The notes beneath the pieces were generated by a model that was not told the DNA's origin, did no database searches, and saw only the letters and a list, made by a program, of their open reading frames with translations. From positions 1,922,001-1,986,000 of the forward strand of contig CM066291.1 in the NCBI GenBank assembly GCA_033816765.1: a DNA stretch of 64,000 nucleotides, given 5' to 3'. This document shows positions 23,641 to 35,136 of the stretch, one piece after another. The position numbers and the translations under genes were made by a program. Source of the DNA: Nothopassalora personata. Lineage: Eukaryota; Ascomycota; Dothideomycetes; Mycosphaerellales; Mycosphaerellaceae. Within the stretch, counting starts at the first letter, position 1; each line of letters begins with the position of its first letter.

Positions 23641-26600
23641 TGAGGGCTTTTACAAGGCTACGTTTCTCCTAGATAACTATACGGATCTTAGCCTAGTGTC
23701 GTATAAGTATGTACTCCGACATTAAATGCAACCCATTAATAGGGCAAGGCTACCGAAGTTAGAGTCGTATGCGCATAACCTAGGGTATTGCTACGGCGCC
23801 TTTACGGTTCGGCTACGACTCGCTAATAACGCGGGAGTAGAGCGCGTGAGTGACGCTATCTACTACGCGGTACCTATAGGTAGGCCATTAGTGATTTTAG
23901 GTAGACCCTAGCGGCATCGTAATCGGATAGTGAAGGCCGATAAGGATAACTAGTAGTACTACGGTGTAGAGACGCCTACGGTTTAGTAGCGTGACGCACG
24001 CGAGTTCCTTAAGGATCTCGAGAGCTTAAAGCAGATTTATACGATAAGTGTTCGGGCTATTACTATAGTAGTACCTAAAGGAGAGGGCCCCTCGTAGCCT
24101 AAAGAATTTGTAGACTTCCGAGATATATACGCACCTAATGAGTAGGCGAAGCGCAAGATGCCCGACGGGGTTAAGCATACGATTGATCTCGTTAAAGGAA
24201 AGAAACCCCCTTTTAAGCCGCTGTACTACTAGTCCTTAACTAAGTTAGAGGCCTTGAAGGAGTACCTTACGTAAGTAATAGAGAAGGGGTGGATTAGGCG
24301 GTCCGTAAGCGAGGCGGGTACGCCTATCCTGTTCGTGCTAAAGAAGAATGGTACTCTTAGGCTCTATGTTAATGTTACGGATCAGTTCTACGAGGTAGAA
24401 AGAATCCAGCACCGGAGAACCAATGACGGTGTGGGCCCGTGGGGGACACGTCAGAGGTCACGTGAGTCCGGACGACCAGACGACCGGACGACCGGTCGAC
24501 CTGGTCGAACGGTCGAACACGACGCCAAGACATGGCACTATATAGACGACGCTCCTTAGCGAGTAGATAGGAGCTTCGTGCTCAACTCATTTCAAGTATA
24601 CACCATATACTGTTTGGAACCACTACCTTCTTAACGAGTCAGAGACATCACTGTAAAGATCCAAGCCCAGTTGGGATAACGTACAGCGGTTCCTAACAGT
24701 TAATTATAGAGGCCTAAATGAGATTATAGTAAAGAACCGATACCCCCTGCCCCTAATTAGCGAGACGCTAGATAGGCTGTTAGGTTCTAGGTTCTTCACT
24801 ACAATCGATTTAAAGGACGCCTACTATCGTATCCCTATTAAGCGAGGCGATAAGTGGAAGACTGCGTTTCGCACGCGATACGGACACTACGAGTACCTAG
24901 TAATGCCGTTCGGGTTAACTAACGTACCGGCAACCTTTTAAGGGTATATTAACAAGGCGCTAACCGGCTTAGTTAATGACATTTGCGTAGTCTACCTAGA
25001 TAATATCCTTATCTATAGCGAGACGCGTAAGGTACACGTGCGAGCCGTACGCGCGGTACTAGAGAGGCTACGAAAGTTTGCCCTATTCGCAAACCCTAAG
25101 AAGTGTTACTTCTTCTAGGAGAGTATAGAGTTCCTTAGGTTTGTCGTAAGCGCCGTAGGCGTGTCAATAGATAGGAGTAGGGTAGCCGCTATCGAGGAAT
25201 AGCCTACACCTACGACCTTTTATGAGGTCTAGTCCTTCCTTAGGTTTTGTAACTTCTACCGGCGTTTTATAGAAGGATACTCAAGGGTCTATAAGCCCCT
25301 AACGGACCTACTAAAGGGATCTAAGGACGGTAAGAAGTACGGCCCTCTTACGTGGACCTTAAGCGAAGAGTAGGCGTTTCGATAGCTTAAGGCCGGATTC
25401 TTAGGTGCACTAATACTTAGGCACTTCGATCCTACGCTACGTACGCGAGTCGAGACGGATGCCTTAGGTTTCGCGATCGTAGGTATTATATCCTAATTGT
25501 TTAGTACTAAGTAGCATCCTATCGCGTTCTATTTACGTAAGATAATACTAGCTAAGTGCAACTACGAGACGCACGATTAGGAGCTACTTACAGTAGTTAA
25601 GGCTTTTAAGCATTAGAGGCTATACTTAGAGGGCGCTACGTATACGGTGCGAGTGCTAGTCGACTACGCTAACCTATAGGGCTTTATAACAGTAAAGCAG
25701 CTAAATAGGCGGTAAGCTCGATAGGCTACGTTCCTATAGTCTTTTAATTTTATAGTAGAGTATCGGCCGGGTAAGACTAACCTAGCCGACGCGCCTTCGA
25801 GACGTAGTAACTACGTAGCTATAACGTAACAAACTTCGAACTTGCTACCTACCTTATAAAGTAAGCTATCTTTCTAGAAGGAGTCTCTAGAAGGGACAAG
25901 CGAGCCGACGGTAAAGCGCGTGCTTACTACCTACGAGGCGATATAGGGCGACATAGGCGCGGCGATAGTAGTGCGGAGAGGTAACCTTCCCTATTAAGAT
26001 AAGCCGTCTTTACTAGCAGTAGTATGCGCTACAGTAACATAGGGTTAAGCTTATAGCTCGACGGGTAAGTTAATCCTACTCTTAATAAAGATCGCGTAGT
26101 AGTAAGACGACTAGTATGTCGCATACTTAGCGTAGGCGCTAAGCGCGAGGGACGCTAAGGGATAGCATATAAAGGATAACCTTATGTACTGCGGAGACGC
26201 GATCGTGGTACCTAGGGATTACGTAATCAGGTCGCATCTAATTCGCATGCACTACGACGACGTCCTCGCGGGTTACTTTAGAAGGACTAAGACTAAAGAG
26301 CTATTACGACGTAATTATTAGTAGGACTCACTTAGCACGGACGTGAAACAATACGTCTAAGCCTATAGAACCTACTAGGGTTCGAAGGCGAGGCGCTATC
26401 GACCCTACGGCGAGCTATAACCGCTTCCTAGACCGGAGCGACCGTAGTAGGAAATTACTATAGATTTTATTACGGACCTACCTCTAAGTACGCGAGCCGG
26501 TTGCGTGTATAACGCGATCCTAGTAATAGTCGATCGCTACTTAAAAATGAGCTTATACATCCCGACGACGAAGACTTGCATAGCCGTAGAGCTTACGAGG

Positions 26601-27510
26601 CTCCTACGAGACGAAGTCGTGCGACACTATAGTATCCCGTTAGGCATAGTAAGCGACCGAGGTCCGGTCTTTACTAGTTAGTTTTAGAGTAACTTCTACT
26701 TCGAGGCGCGTGTAAAGCGTAAGCTATCTACGGCCTTTCACCCTTAGACTAACGGCTAAACTAAGAGGGCAAACTAAACCCTCGAACAATACCTTCGTTA
26801 TTACTATAGTGACAATTAAACTGAGTGGGCTAAGTAGCTTATAGTTACTAAATTCGTAGCTAATAACAGTATCTACCTAACACTACGGATAAGTCCGTTC
26901 GAAATAGCGCACGGTTAGCGACCTAAGATTACCCCTACACTAACTGGATCTCGAGACGAGACCTAGGGGGGGAAGTACTAGTAGCGGTAATAGCTACGAG
27001 TCGTATACGAAAACTACGCGCTACACTCGAGGAGCGATAGAAGGCTATAGTAGAAAGCTAGGCTCGCTACTATAACAAGACCTACTAAGCTAAGACCTAC
27101 CGCGTAGGTGACTTAGTCCTATTGTTAACGAAGAACCTCAAGTTAGTAGTGCTAAAGAAGAAGATAGGTCCGAAGTTTATCGGCCTATACCGCATTACGG
27201 ACGCTGTCGGTTTGTAGGCGTACCGCCTAGCGCTACTAGCCGACTTAAGGCTCTATAATGTCTTCTATGTCTCTCTCCTCGAGCCGTATATCGGTAGCGA
27301 TAAGGATGGACCCGTACCCCCTCTAGCTAATAAGGACGGAGAGTATAAGGTAGAGGTAGTACTAGATAGGCGTAAGCGTAAGGGTAAGCTGCAGTATCTA
27401 GTCTAGTGGAAGGACTAGCTAGAGGAGTATAATAGCTAGGAACCGGCGGAGGGCCTCGCGAATGCGGATCGCATAGTAGCCGACTATAAGGCGTTAAGGA
27501 GAAGTAAATA
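23640..27510 (+). pseudogene. pol of H2, split by solo LTR G2
   Basis: A protease-like region spans 23650-23970. RT begins before 24367, is interrupted by solo LTR G2, and resumes at 24704 with the blocks [28 protein letters not shown] and YLDN (from YLDD) near 24998. RNase H is at about 25420-25810. The integrase runs from about 26220 to 27100, with its acidic residues near 26463 and 26649. A chromodomain is at about 27345-27500 (YLVQWK, then EEYNSQEP). TAG codons mark it as dead. Confidence 0.88.
24373..24698 (+). repeat. Solo LTR G2 (326 bp) in H2 RT
   Basis: TGTTACGG to CTAACA with target-site duplication GTTAA (24368-24372 and 24699-24703). Unmutated. U3 contains GACGACCGGACGACC-type units (about 24468-24520), different from every other copy. 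The shared core starts at GCCAAGACATGGC. Confidence 0.95.
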
Positions 27511-27645
27511 AGACTAGTACTAGAGCATAAACAAAACTTTTCTTAACTAGAAACAAAACAAAAGCTAAAGAGTAGCGCGCCTACTAGGGGCTACGTAGAG
27601 TAGTAGTAGGCGAGGAGCCCGCGAGTAGCGTGTAAGGCGAGCGCC

Positions 27646-28583
27646 TTAGTTGTCGTCACGTAGTAACTTAGGTAAGAATGCCTAGTCGGCGGCGGTAGTG
27701 TCGATATTCTACGCCTATAGGAACTGGGACTACGGTTAGTAGGGTACACGTAGGCGAGGAACATACGACTTACGGCGCGGCCGAGTTCGAATAGCCTATT
27801 AAGGGCGCGGTTCTGCTCCTACTAGAGCGCGAGGGCTTCGGCGGCGGGGGCGGCGGCAGTAGTAGCGGCGGCGGCGGAGGTACGTATACGGGTCTCCCCG
27901 GCACGCTTATGCTTATAGGCATTGAACTGCCTAATAGCCTATAGGAAGGGTTAGCCGAAGCATAGGGGACGCACTAGAGCCCTCCTCCGCGAGTAGTAGT
28001 CGACTCGCACGAGCGAAGTAGCGACTTACCTCCTTAATGTCGTTACCTAGCTAGGCACATAGGCGGATCTGCTCTACTAGCTCCTACTACTAGAGGTCTG
28101 TAGGCGCCTAGCCTATTATAGCCGTAAGGAAGTCGCGCTAGGACCGCGCGGCGCGTAGGCGGCTCACTAGCGAGGCGATAGCGTAGCTAGTATTAGGTAC
28201 GTAGCTATGTTTACTGCGCCTACAGCGGCTACACTTCTTTAGGAGCTCGCCGGTAGTAACACTATTACAGTCATCGGCCTCGTCTAGCAAGTAGTTAGCA
28301 TGCGAATCGTAGGCGACGCGCGTAGAGACTTACCCCTAACGAAGTACGGGAGGTACCGTATGTATATGTTAATTCTCTACGAGAGCTTAGTAGCTAGCGA
28401 GGGCGTTAGTAGCTACGAGGGTAATGCTAGTCGCTTGCGACCACTAGGCGTTCTAGGGGCGTCGCGCACTAGAGCCGCCTAGCGGCGCTCGTCTTCTACG
28501 GCGCTAGTAGTACTATCGCTACTAGTACTACTAGAGGAGGCGGAGCGGCTAGAGAATGGCGGCGAGGAGGGCACGGTAGACAT
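27646..28583 (-). pseudogene. Antisense four-exon Zn2Cys6-type gene of H2
   Basis: Minus-strand gene between H2 pol and the 3' LTR. Exons are 28334-28583, 28030-28283, 27774-27938 and 27646-27714 (250, 254, 165 and 69 nt, 245 codons plus stop). Introns are 50, 91 and 59 nt. Each starts GTAAGT, has a CTAAC branch site (TACTAAC in the third) and ends TAG (CAG before RIP). The protein has a Ser-rich N terminus, then a motif Y-x2-Y-x8-C-x11-C-x2-C-x6-Y across intron 1. The Tyr codons TAC are the RIP products of TGC, so six Cys are inferred, the pattern of fungal Zn2Cys6 DNA-binding domains. A Gln/Arg-rich helical part follows. TAG codons now break it. Element I has the same gene at 35137-36020. 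Confidence 0.8.
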
Positions 28584-28870
28584 AATGATAATGATAATGC
28601 TAGCGAGGCGCTTACGATAATAGTGCGGTGCGGGTGCGTAGTAGTAGTGTAGCGAAGGTAATGAGCTAGGGAGCGTACTAAGAAAGGGCTAGGTTAGGCT
28701 AGAGTTTTATGCCCCTAACTAGCTACGTCGGTATAGCAACTAAGCCTCACTCACCTATACCTATATAACGACACGTACGTAACCCGTATATGGGCCGTAT
28801 AGCAACTATAGTTCTAGAAGTCCATAGGAGCCTCTACGTAGCAACTAGCGAGCTAAGGACAGCTCGCACG

Positions 28871-28884
28871 GGAGGGGAGGCAAT
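28871..28884 (+). promoter_or_regulatory. Polypurine tract of H2
   Basis: GGAGGGGAGGCAAT directly before the 3' LTR; plus-strand primer site. Confidence 0.7.
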
Positions 28885-29081
28885 TGTAAGGGGCAGCCTA
28901 GTAGCTAACCCCTACATGTAGCCTTACATGTAACATGCGGTCGCGACCGGCTACTAAGCCGCACGTGACACGCATGAGTACACCTTACGACGCGCAATGC
29001 GTCTTGAACAAAAGGCAAGAATTAGTTTATCTACGACTAGCAGGTCGTGGGCGTGCTATATATTGCGACATCCCCTTAACA
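28885..29081 (+). repeat. 3' LTR of H2 (197 bp)
   Basis: Same length and ends as the 5' LTR, with a handful of C/T and G/A differences from RIP. Followed by target-site duplication AACGA and the rest of A2 integrase. Confidence 0.94.
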
Positions 29082-30223
29082 AACGAAATAAGGCTACGAG
29101 ACATATAAAATACGGTTACCTATAGTTTAGGATACTACCGACAAAACTATAGGACGAAGTTACAATAGACTTTATTACGAAACTCCTACCGTTAAGGGAT
29201 TAAGTTACGAAATAACTATACGACATAATACTAGTTATAGTTAATAGACTTACGAAATACGCACACTTTATTCCTATATTAGAAACATACAATGTAGAGT
29301 AGCTCGGATACCTCGTACTAGATAGACTTATCCGATACTACGGATTCCCTTAAGCGTTTATAACGGACAGGGATAAGCTATTTACATTAAACTACTAGAA
29401 GACGCTTATAGGAACAATCGGAATTAAACATAAGCTATTAATAGCATATTATCCGGAGATAGACGGATAAACCGAAAGAACGAACTAAACGCTAGAACAA
29501 TACCTACGACACTATATTAACTACGTATAAGACAACTAGGTTTTATTACTACTAATAGCGTAGATTGTACTAAACAACTATAAATTAGAGACAACTTTAA
29601 CGACACTATTCTATATAAACTTTAGTAAAGATCCTAACCTATTCGGAACACCTAGATCCTACCTATAAGCTAAAAGAGCAATTGTAACGACGGATACTCT
29701 TAAGGAAGTATATAAAGAAACACGTAAGGCGATTAAAGATGCATAATATAAACTGTCTTAATAACGGCAAGACACGAGAAAAATGCTACCTCTACTAAAA
29801 GAGGGGGATAAGGTCTATCTTCTTATAAAAAACTTAAGAATAAGAAGATAGATTAAGAAACTAGATTATGTTAAGTTCGGACTATTTTCTATCGATAAAG
29901 TGATAGGACTAGTTAACTACCGTCTACGACTACTACCCGACGCTAAAATCCACCTAGTCTTCTATATTTCTAAGTTAGAACTAGCGGACGCCGAAACACC
30001 TTACTAAGAGAGCTTATATTTCGAGCCGGAAGTAGAGAACGAATTCGAAGTTAGAAGAATCCTAGATAGAAGAGGTTAGCGATACCTTATTAAGTAGAAA
30101 GGATACGACGAATTAGAAAATACCTAGGAACTAAAAGAACACCTACAGAACTGTTAGTAAAGGATCTAGGAGTACTAAAAACGTACTAGTAGATCGACCT
30201 CCGCTAGAGACTAATCTACTAGA

Positions 30224-30353
30224 AAGCAGTTAAAGTAGGAATCGAACCTACGACCTTAGGATACCTTTAACGAACCTTCGCCTAAGGGTAAGGAGAATTT
30301 ATTAACACATAGGTTATACCCCGACGCTCTAACTACTAAGCTACATAACCGGT
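30224..30353 (-). tRNA. Degraded tRNA-like sequence
   Basis: On the minus strand an A-box-like TAGCTTAGTAGTTAGAGCG is followed 70-80 nt later by a canonical B box and T-arm (GTAGG TTCGATT CCTAC, 5-bp stem). The D stem GCTT/GAGC pairs and the acceptor strands GGTTATG/TTTAACT pair at most positions. An insertion of about 50 nt sits where tRNA introns occur. The anticodon cannot be assigned safely. It could be a damaged nuclear tRNA gene captured by element A, or a tRNA-derived SINE. Confidence 0.4.
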
Positions 30354-30866
30354 TTTAATAAGGGAAACGGAGAACTTATACGAACATATCCCCTACGAAG
30401 AACTAGAGAAGTTAACCGCGTTATTAACAAAGTCGATCGAGGACTATATAGTAGGAGATAGACTAACGGTCGCGTCTATAGTAGGACAATTGACGTCCTT
30501 AATTTCTCCGGAGACCTCTATTTCGGCCTCTAGACACTACGCCTTCTTACGCGCGCGCTCCTCCGCTTAGCGAAGTATCGCTTTATCCCGCATTAACCGC
30601 GCTAACACCTCCGCTAAATCCTCTTTATCCTTCTCGACCTTCTTCCGATACCCGTTACGAGTCTTATCTAGCGATTCCTAGGACAAGTTTACGCATTTCC
30701 GCCCGCGACGAACGTATTCGGAGTAGCGAAGCCGAAAGTTTCCCTCTATAGTAATATAGGAAAGACCGTTCTAGAAACAATAATCGTAGGCTAGATCGAC
30801 GGGACGACCGTACTCGTTTATTTCTTTAGTAAGCCGGAGGCGGTTTTTAGAAGAAGAAGAAGACAT
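30341..30866 (-). pseudogene. Antisense Zn2Cys6-type gene of A2 (dead)
   Basis: Starts at the ATG complementary to 30864-30866 (MSSSSSKNRL) and runs on the minus strand toward A2 pol. It encodes Y-x2-C-x6-Y-x10-Y-x2-Y-x6-C, where each Tyr codon is the RIP product of a Cys codon, i.e. a Zn2Cys6 pattern. The residues after the last Cys (CVNLSWESLDKT) match the intact protein of element D (CVTTSWEALDRT). A charged helical stretch rich in K/E follows, likely a coiled coil. No intron is needed. It is broken by TAG codons; the end at about 30341 is approximate. Confidence 0.7.
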
Positions 30867-30930
30867 CGTTAATAGCTCGATACGAAGGGATATTATATTA
30901 TCTTATATAAGCTTCGAGACGAAGCTAGAC

Positions 30931-30944
30931 TAGAAGGGGGATAG
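30931..30944 (+). promoter_or_regulatory. Polypurine tract of A2
   Basis: TAGAAGGGGGATAG next to the 3' LTR. Confidence 0.75.
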
Positions 30945-31338
30945 TATTACGGTTCGGACATAGCTATAACGGTACGCATAGCTATTAGCTAAGAGGCATT
31001 ACGTACGCTATACGAGATTACTTACTTACTAGTAACCTAGTAATTCGAGATTACTTACTTACTAGTAACCGAGTAATTACGGCTAAGACTAGCAATGTCT
31101 CCTTTATATTTAGGAACGCTAAGAATCTCTTATAGTTTCGATACGTTTAACTTACTATTTAATATTACTATTTAGAATACACTATAATATAACCTCTACC
31201 TTACTACTACTTAGTCTTTATAAGATAAGACAGCTACTACTTTATTACTTTCCCTCGACTTCCTATCGACCCGAGAATAAACCCGATTAAGCTTGTCTTC
31301 TTAACTTGTAATATTATTAGGTTATACTAAACCTAATA
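30945..31338 (+). repeat. 3' LTR of A2 (394 bp, different U3)
   Basis: TATTACGG to CCTAATA. The R/U5 half matches the other family-A LTRs, but U3 has a duplicated unit CGAGATTACTTACTTACTAG instead of the TTAGACTAATTAGA units of the 5' LTR. LTRs of one insertion are identical at birth, so this LTR comes from another subfamily copy. Confidence 0.85.
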
Positions 31339-31340
31339 TA

Positions 31341-33520
31341 GACTCCGGAGCTCCCTACCTTTTTAGAGACGGACTATAGCGGCTTTACGCTTAGAGGCGC
31401 CCTCCTATAAGAAAAGGACGGAGTCGTAAAACTAGTAGGATTCTACTCGAAGAAACTTAATAAGGCTAAGATTAACTACGACATTTACGATAAGGAGATA
31501 CTCGCGGTAGTGTCTTGTCTTAAGGAATAGGCTCCCGAGTTAAAAACATATAGACCCTTTATAATCTAGACGGACTATAAGAACCTAGAATACTTTATAA
31601 CGAAGAGATAGCTTTCTAAACGGTAGATCCGGTAGGTTAAGGAAGTTGTAGAATTCTAGTTTTCACTAGTATATAGGCCGGGCACCGAGGCGATTATGCC
31701 GGACGCCCTTTCTCGAAGGGGGTAGGACACGCTTAGGTAGGACGATAAGTTATTACGGTACCGTAGGTTTCTTAAACCGGACATCGTAAAGAATTAGCCG
31801 GGCTTAAAGGGGGGAAGCGAGGTAGTAGTAGACGCTAGCTCTACTATAAAGGTTTCGTTAGTACAAATCTTAGCTACGTAGTTCGAAGGACTATCCGCCG
31901 TAGAAGAGGCGGATTTACCGGGCGCACTACTAGGACCCTTCTAAGACTAAGAGCTAAACGACCTCTAGGAAAGAACGATCGAGAAGAATAGTACATTCTA
32001 AGCGGTACACCGCGCAATTAAGGTAGGAGCGCGTTTACTTCCTAGCGAGGTAAAACTTAAGGTATAAGTAGGTAACTATAGTATCGACCGTAACGGGTAT
32101 CTTCGCTACCGCGGTAGGATTTAGGTACCTAGAGCTCCTAGTTCTACGGAGTCCGACTATAAGGAGGCGGACATAGCGATCCTATAGAACGACACCCTTC
32201 GAACTAAGCTAATCTAATCCGTACACGATTTACCGGTATACGGCTACCCTAGCCGGGACTCTATAGTATCGATACTAAGTCGTAACTTCTACTAGCCCCT
32301 ATAGTCTAAGCACGTAAGGTAGTTTTTAAGGAACTATAACTACTACGGTAGGAATAATGTATAGAGGGAATAAAAACACGGCCTCCTATAACCCTTACCG
32401 GTCCCCGACCGATTCTTCTAGGAGATCTCGATAGATTTTATAACGGACATACCCGAGTCGTAAAGGAATACTTACCTCTAGGTAATTAAGGATCGACTAA
32501 GCAAGACCGTCGTTTTAGAAGCGATGTCTACTATAAAGGCCGAGGACTACGCTAAAAGGTTCTTAGACTACTAGGTAAGATACTATAGCCTACCTTAAGC
32601 TATTACGAGTAACCGGGGTACTAACTAGACGAGCACCTTCTAGAGGACCTTCTATCGTTTAACCGGTGTAAAATAGAGGCTTAGCTCCGCTTACTACCTA
32701 TAAACCGACGGAGGCCCGTAACGATTAAACTAGGAAGTCTAGGCTTACCTTCGTAACTATATTAACTATAAGCAGTCCGACTAGAAACGCTAGCTCCCTA
32801 TAGCATAACTTACTCTAAACGCGCGGTATTACGCGGGGCTAGGAATAAGCCCCTTCTTCGCGGTATACGGATACGAGGCACTATTACCCGTTTAGTTATA
32901 ACCGGATCTAAAGACTTCTTAGTTAGACGCCGTGTAACGGGTAACGCTATTCGTAGAAAGGATGTAAAAGATTACGAACCTATATTAGGCGAGTATAGCG
33001 GAAGCTACCTAAAAATAGGAGGACTACGCTAACCGGGATAGGAAGCCCGTACTAATCTATCGTATAGGCGATAAAGTTTAGCTAGATCTACGCAACTATA
33101 TTACTACACAACTAAAGAAGAGCCTCGACTATAGACACGCGAAGTATACGGTAGTAGAAGTAATCTCGCCGTTATCTATACGCTTATCTAGGATCCCCGA
33201 CGGGATCTACCCGGTCTTCTATCCTAACTTACTACGACCTATAAGCTAAGACCCCTTACCTAGATAGGAGATCGATAACAAATAGCCGGACCCTATTATA
33301 ATTAAGTCTTACGAAGAGTAGTAGGTAGAAGAGATCCTTTACGCTAGAACTAAGGTTAGAGGTAGAGGCCGAGTACGCGAAGTCCTAGTGAAATAGACCG
33401 GATACTATAAGCCTATATAGGAACTATTAGGGTACCTCGCGGATATAGTAGCCGCGGATAACTTCGAGAGGAAATATATTAACCTAATAACGCATAACAG
33501 ACCGAAGGAGGTATAGGATA
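31341..33520 (+). pseudogene. J pol, RNase H to chromodomain (dead)
   Basis: RNase H is recognised by ETDYSGFTLRG, then YSKKL and YDIYDKE near 31480 and TDYKNLEYF near 31571. The integrase has a Tyr-substituted zinc region near 32330, DFITDIPES near 32434 and a D-bearing SNRGTNW block near 32610. A chromodomain follows at about 33330-33450. TAG codons in every block. The upstream protease and RT are missing. Confidence 0.8.
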
Positions 33521-33559
33521 TAAAAAGAAGGGGGAAACGATAAAAAGATAAGGGTTACT

Positions 33560-34525
33560 AGGGATTTAGCGTAGACATAGGCGTTTAGGAAAGGGTAGGC
33601 GTTTCTTTTAGGTTAGGGAGTCTTTTAAGGAGATAGAGAGAAGTAAGAAGGTATAGGTAAGTTTAAGAACGTTTTATTTTAGTAGCGTCCGCCGTAAAAG
33701 TAGCGGAGCCCGATCCCTTTAGAGATAGCTATATACTATAATAGCCCGGTCGCGGCCCGCGCGAAAGACGAGGGTGCCTAAAGGCTAGTTAGAGGAGGCC
33801 GAGGCCTAACGTACGCGGCGCTAACCTAGCTAGAGGTCGCGTAGGGCGCCCCCGGGACTAAAGAGTCGGTTAGCGATAGTTTTATAACGGGGCCCGTAGT
33901 ACATACGTCTACCTAAAGGTAAGCTAGGCATTAGCTATAGTACCTATAACCTTAGCGGCGACCGTACTAAAGGAATCGGTAAGCGCGTATAAAGAGGCGG
34001 GGGCCGGGAAAACTTACCGGGAGAGTACGCTAGTACGCTAGAGAGGCTTTAAAGCCTTCTAGGCTTTAAGGACGACGCGGAGCTTAGTACGAGCGTCGTC
34101 GCTAAAAGACCGTAAGCCTATAGAAAAGCCGCGGAGGCCGCCGGGGAGGATACTTACGCGCGGTTCTAGTTAGTAGCGCGGGTCCACTTAGCGTAGGTAG
34201 CGTAGGCAAGCTCCGGCCTAAAACGCGTAGTTAGCGATAATTTTCCTTCGGGGTCCGCGTAGTACATATATGTCCTTATAATACTTACGATTAGTGTTAT
34301 AGGGCTAGTAGGCGCGCGCGGTTGCGCCCTAATAATAATTAGCGGACCCCGATAAGAATATAGCGGAGGCCGGTACTTATATACTAGGAGACGTAGTCTA
34401 CGCTAGTAGAGGCGTAGGGGACGTAGTAGATACGGCGTTAGGCCATTTTATACTACGTTCCGGTTAGAATGCGTCGGTCTCCGTAAGAATTTATTCGGAC
34501 TCACTTAATAGTATTAATAGGAGAT
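33560..34525 (-). pseudogene. Possible antisense zinc-cluster remnant of J
   Basis: Past the chromodomain the minus strand contains two related modules, about 34170-34280 and 33810-33915. Each has an Y-x2-Y or C-x2 start, a KLSLT block and, about 20 residues on, a YAT segment. With Tyr read back as Cys the first gives paired C-x2-C motifs. The position matches the antisense genes of H2, I and A2. Introns and ends are not resolved, and the rest of the gene would lie in 41776-42250. Confidence 0.35.
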
Positions 34526-34723
34526 TGTAAGGGCCGTAAGGCTATAAGGGGATGTCGTAATATATAGCACGCCTACGATCTTCTAATCGTAGATGAACTA
34601 AAGCTTACTTTCTTCTATAGACGCTATGCGCGTCTCCTAGTATACGTATACGCGTTACGTGCGGTATGCTAAGCCGGGTATAGCCGCATTATATGTAAGG
34701 GTTAGCTATAGGCTACCCTTATA
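34526..34723 (-). repeat. 3' LTR of element I (198 bp)
   Basis: TGTAAGGGCC to CCCTTATA on the plus strand, preceded by target-site GAGAT. Confidence 0.93.
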
Positions 34724-35136
34724 ACTACCTCCCTTCTAGGACGAGCTGCCCTTAGCTCGCGGCTTTAGGAGGTTTCTATATAAGTGATCTATCTACTTCT
34801 CGTAGATTCCGTTACTATACGACCCGCCTACGGGTCTCGTACGTGTCGTTATTATAGTATAGGTAGGTATAAAGTTATAGTTACCGGGTTAACTAACTCG
34901 GGGGTTTAAGAAGCGTACCCTCTTCCTCCTTTTCCTTCTTTTTCCTTATACTACGTTCTCGTAGCGCACTATACCCGCACTACTAGCAATCTACTAGCTC
35001 CTCGCTAGCGACTACCTAGCGACCCGCTAGTACTACTATAGCTTTAGAGGAAGCTATCTAAGACTAGCTCCGCTAGGAGGCCCTTATAGGGGGCCTATTA
35101 GCACTACTAACACTATTACTAGTACTACGAGCATAG

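Larger units (their letters stand above)
21708..29081 (+). mobile_element. Gypsy element H2 with antisense gene
   Basis: 7374 bp including two solo LTR insertions. LTRs are 197 bp each (21708-21904, 28885-29081). Target-site duplication AACGA (21703-21707 and 29082-29086). Internal order is gag, protease, RT, RNase H, integrase, chromodomain, then a four-exon gene on the opposite strand between the end of pol and the 3' LTR. RIP mutated but only moderately, so proteins are readable. Confidence 0.94.
19440..30180 (+). pseudogene. pol of A2, split by gypsy H2
   Basis: The protease is at about 19470-19800, with active-site DSG as IIDSGVSGNF near 19506 and IVLGIPW near 19718. RT runs from about 20200 to 20780 with YIDD at about 20587. 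RNase H is at 21000-21380. The integrase begins at about 21590 and is cut at 21707 by H2 (target site AACGA). It resumes at 29087 with the catalytic DFITKLP, DRDK and E-bearing WTERTN blocks. A chromodomain lies at about 30040-30170. TAG for Trp/Gln occurs throughout; dead. Confidence 0.85.
3696..31338 (+). mobile_element. Gypsy element A2, host of nested copia-1, C and H2
   Basis: A Ty3/gypsy chromovirus with 5' LTR 3696-4099, gag, protease, RT, RNase H, integrase, chromodomain, an antisense zinc-cluster pseudogene and 3' LTR 30945-31338. Gag is split by copia-1 and the integrase by H2. There is no target-site duplication: the left flank is ACTAG, inside H1 gag, and the right flank is TAGAC, inside J RNase H. 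The two LTRs also differ in U3. I infer a recombinant between two family-A insertions. Confidence 0.82.

Noticed and set aside
27840..27880. GGCGGC-rich repeat as an independent microsatellite
   Set aside because: It is the poly-Ala coding part of exon 3 of the H2 antisense gene; the equivalent stretch is in element I.
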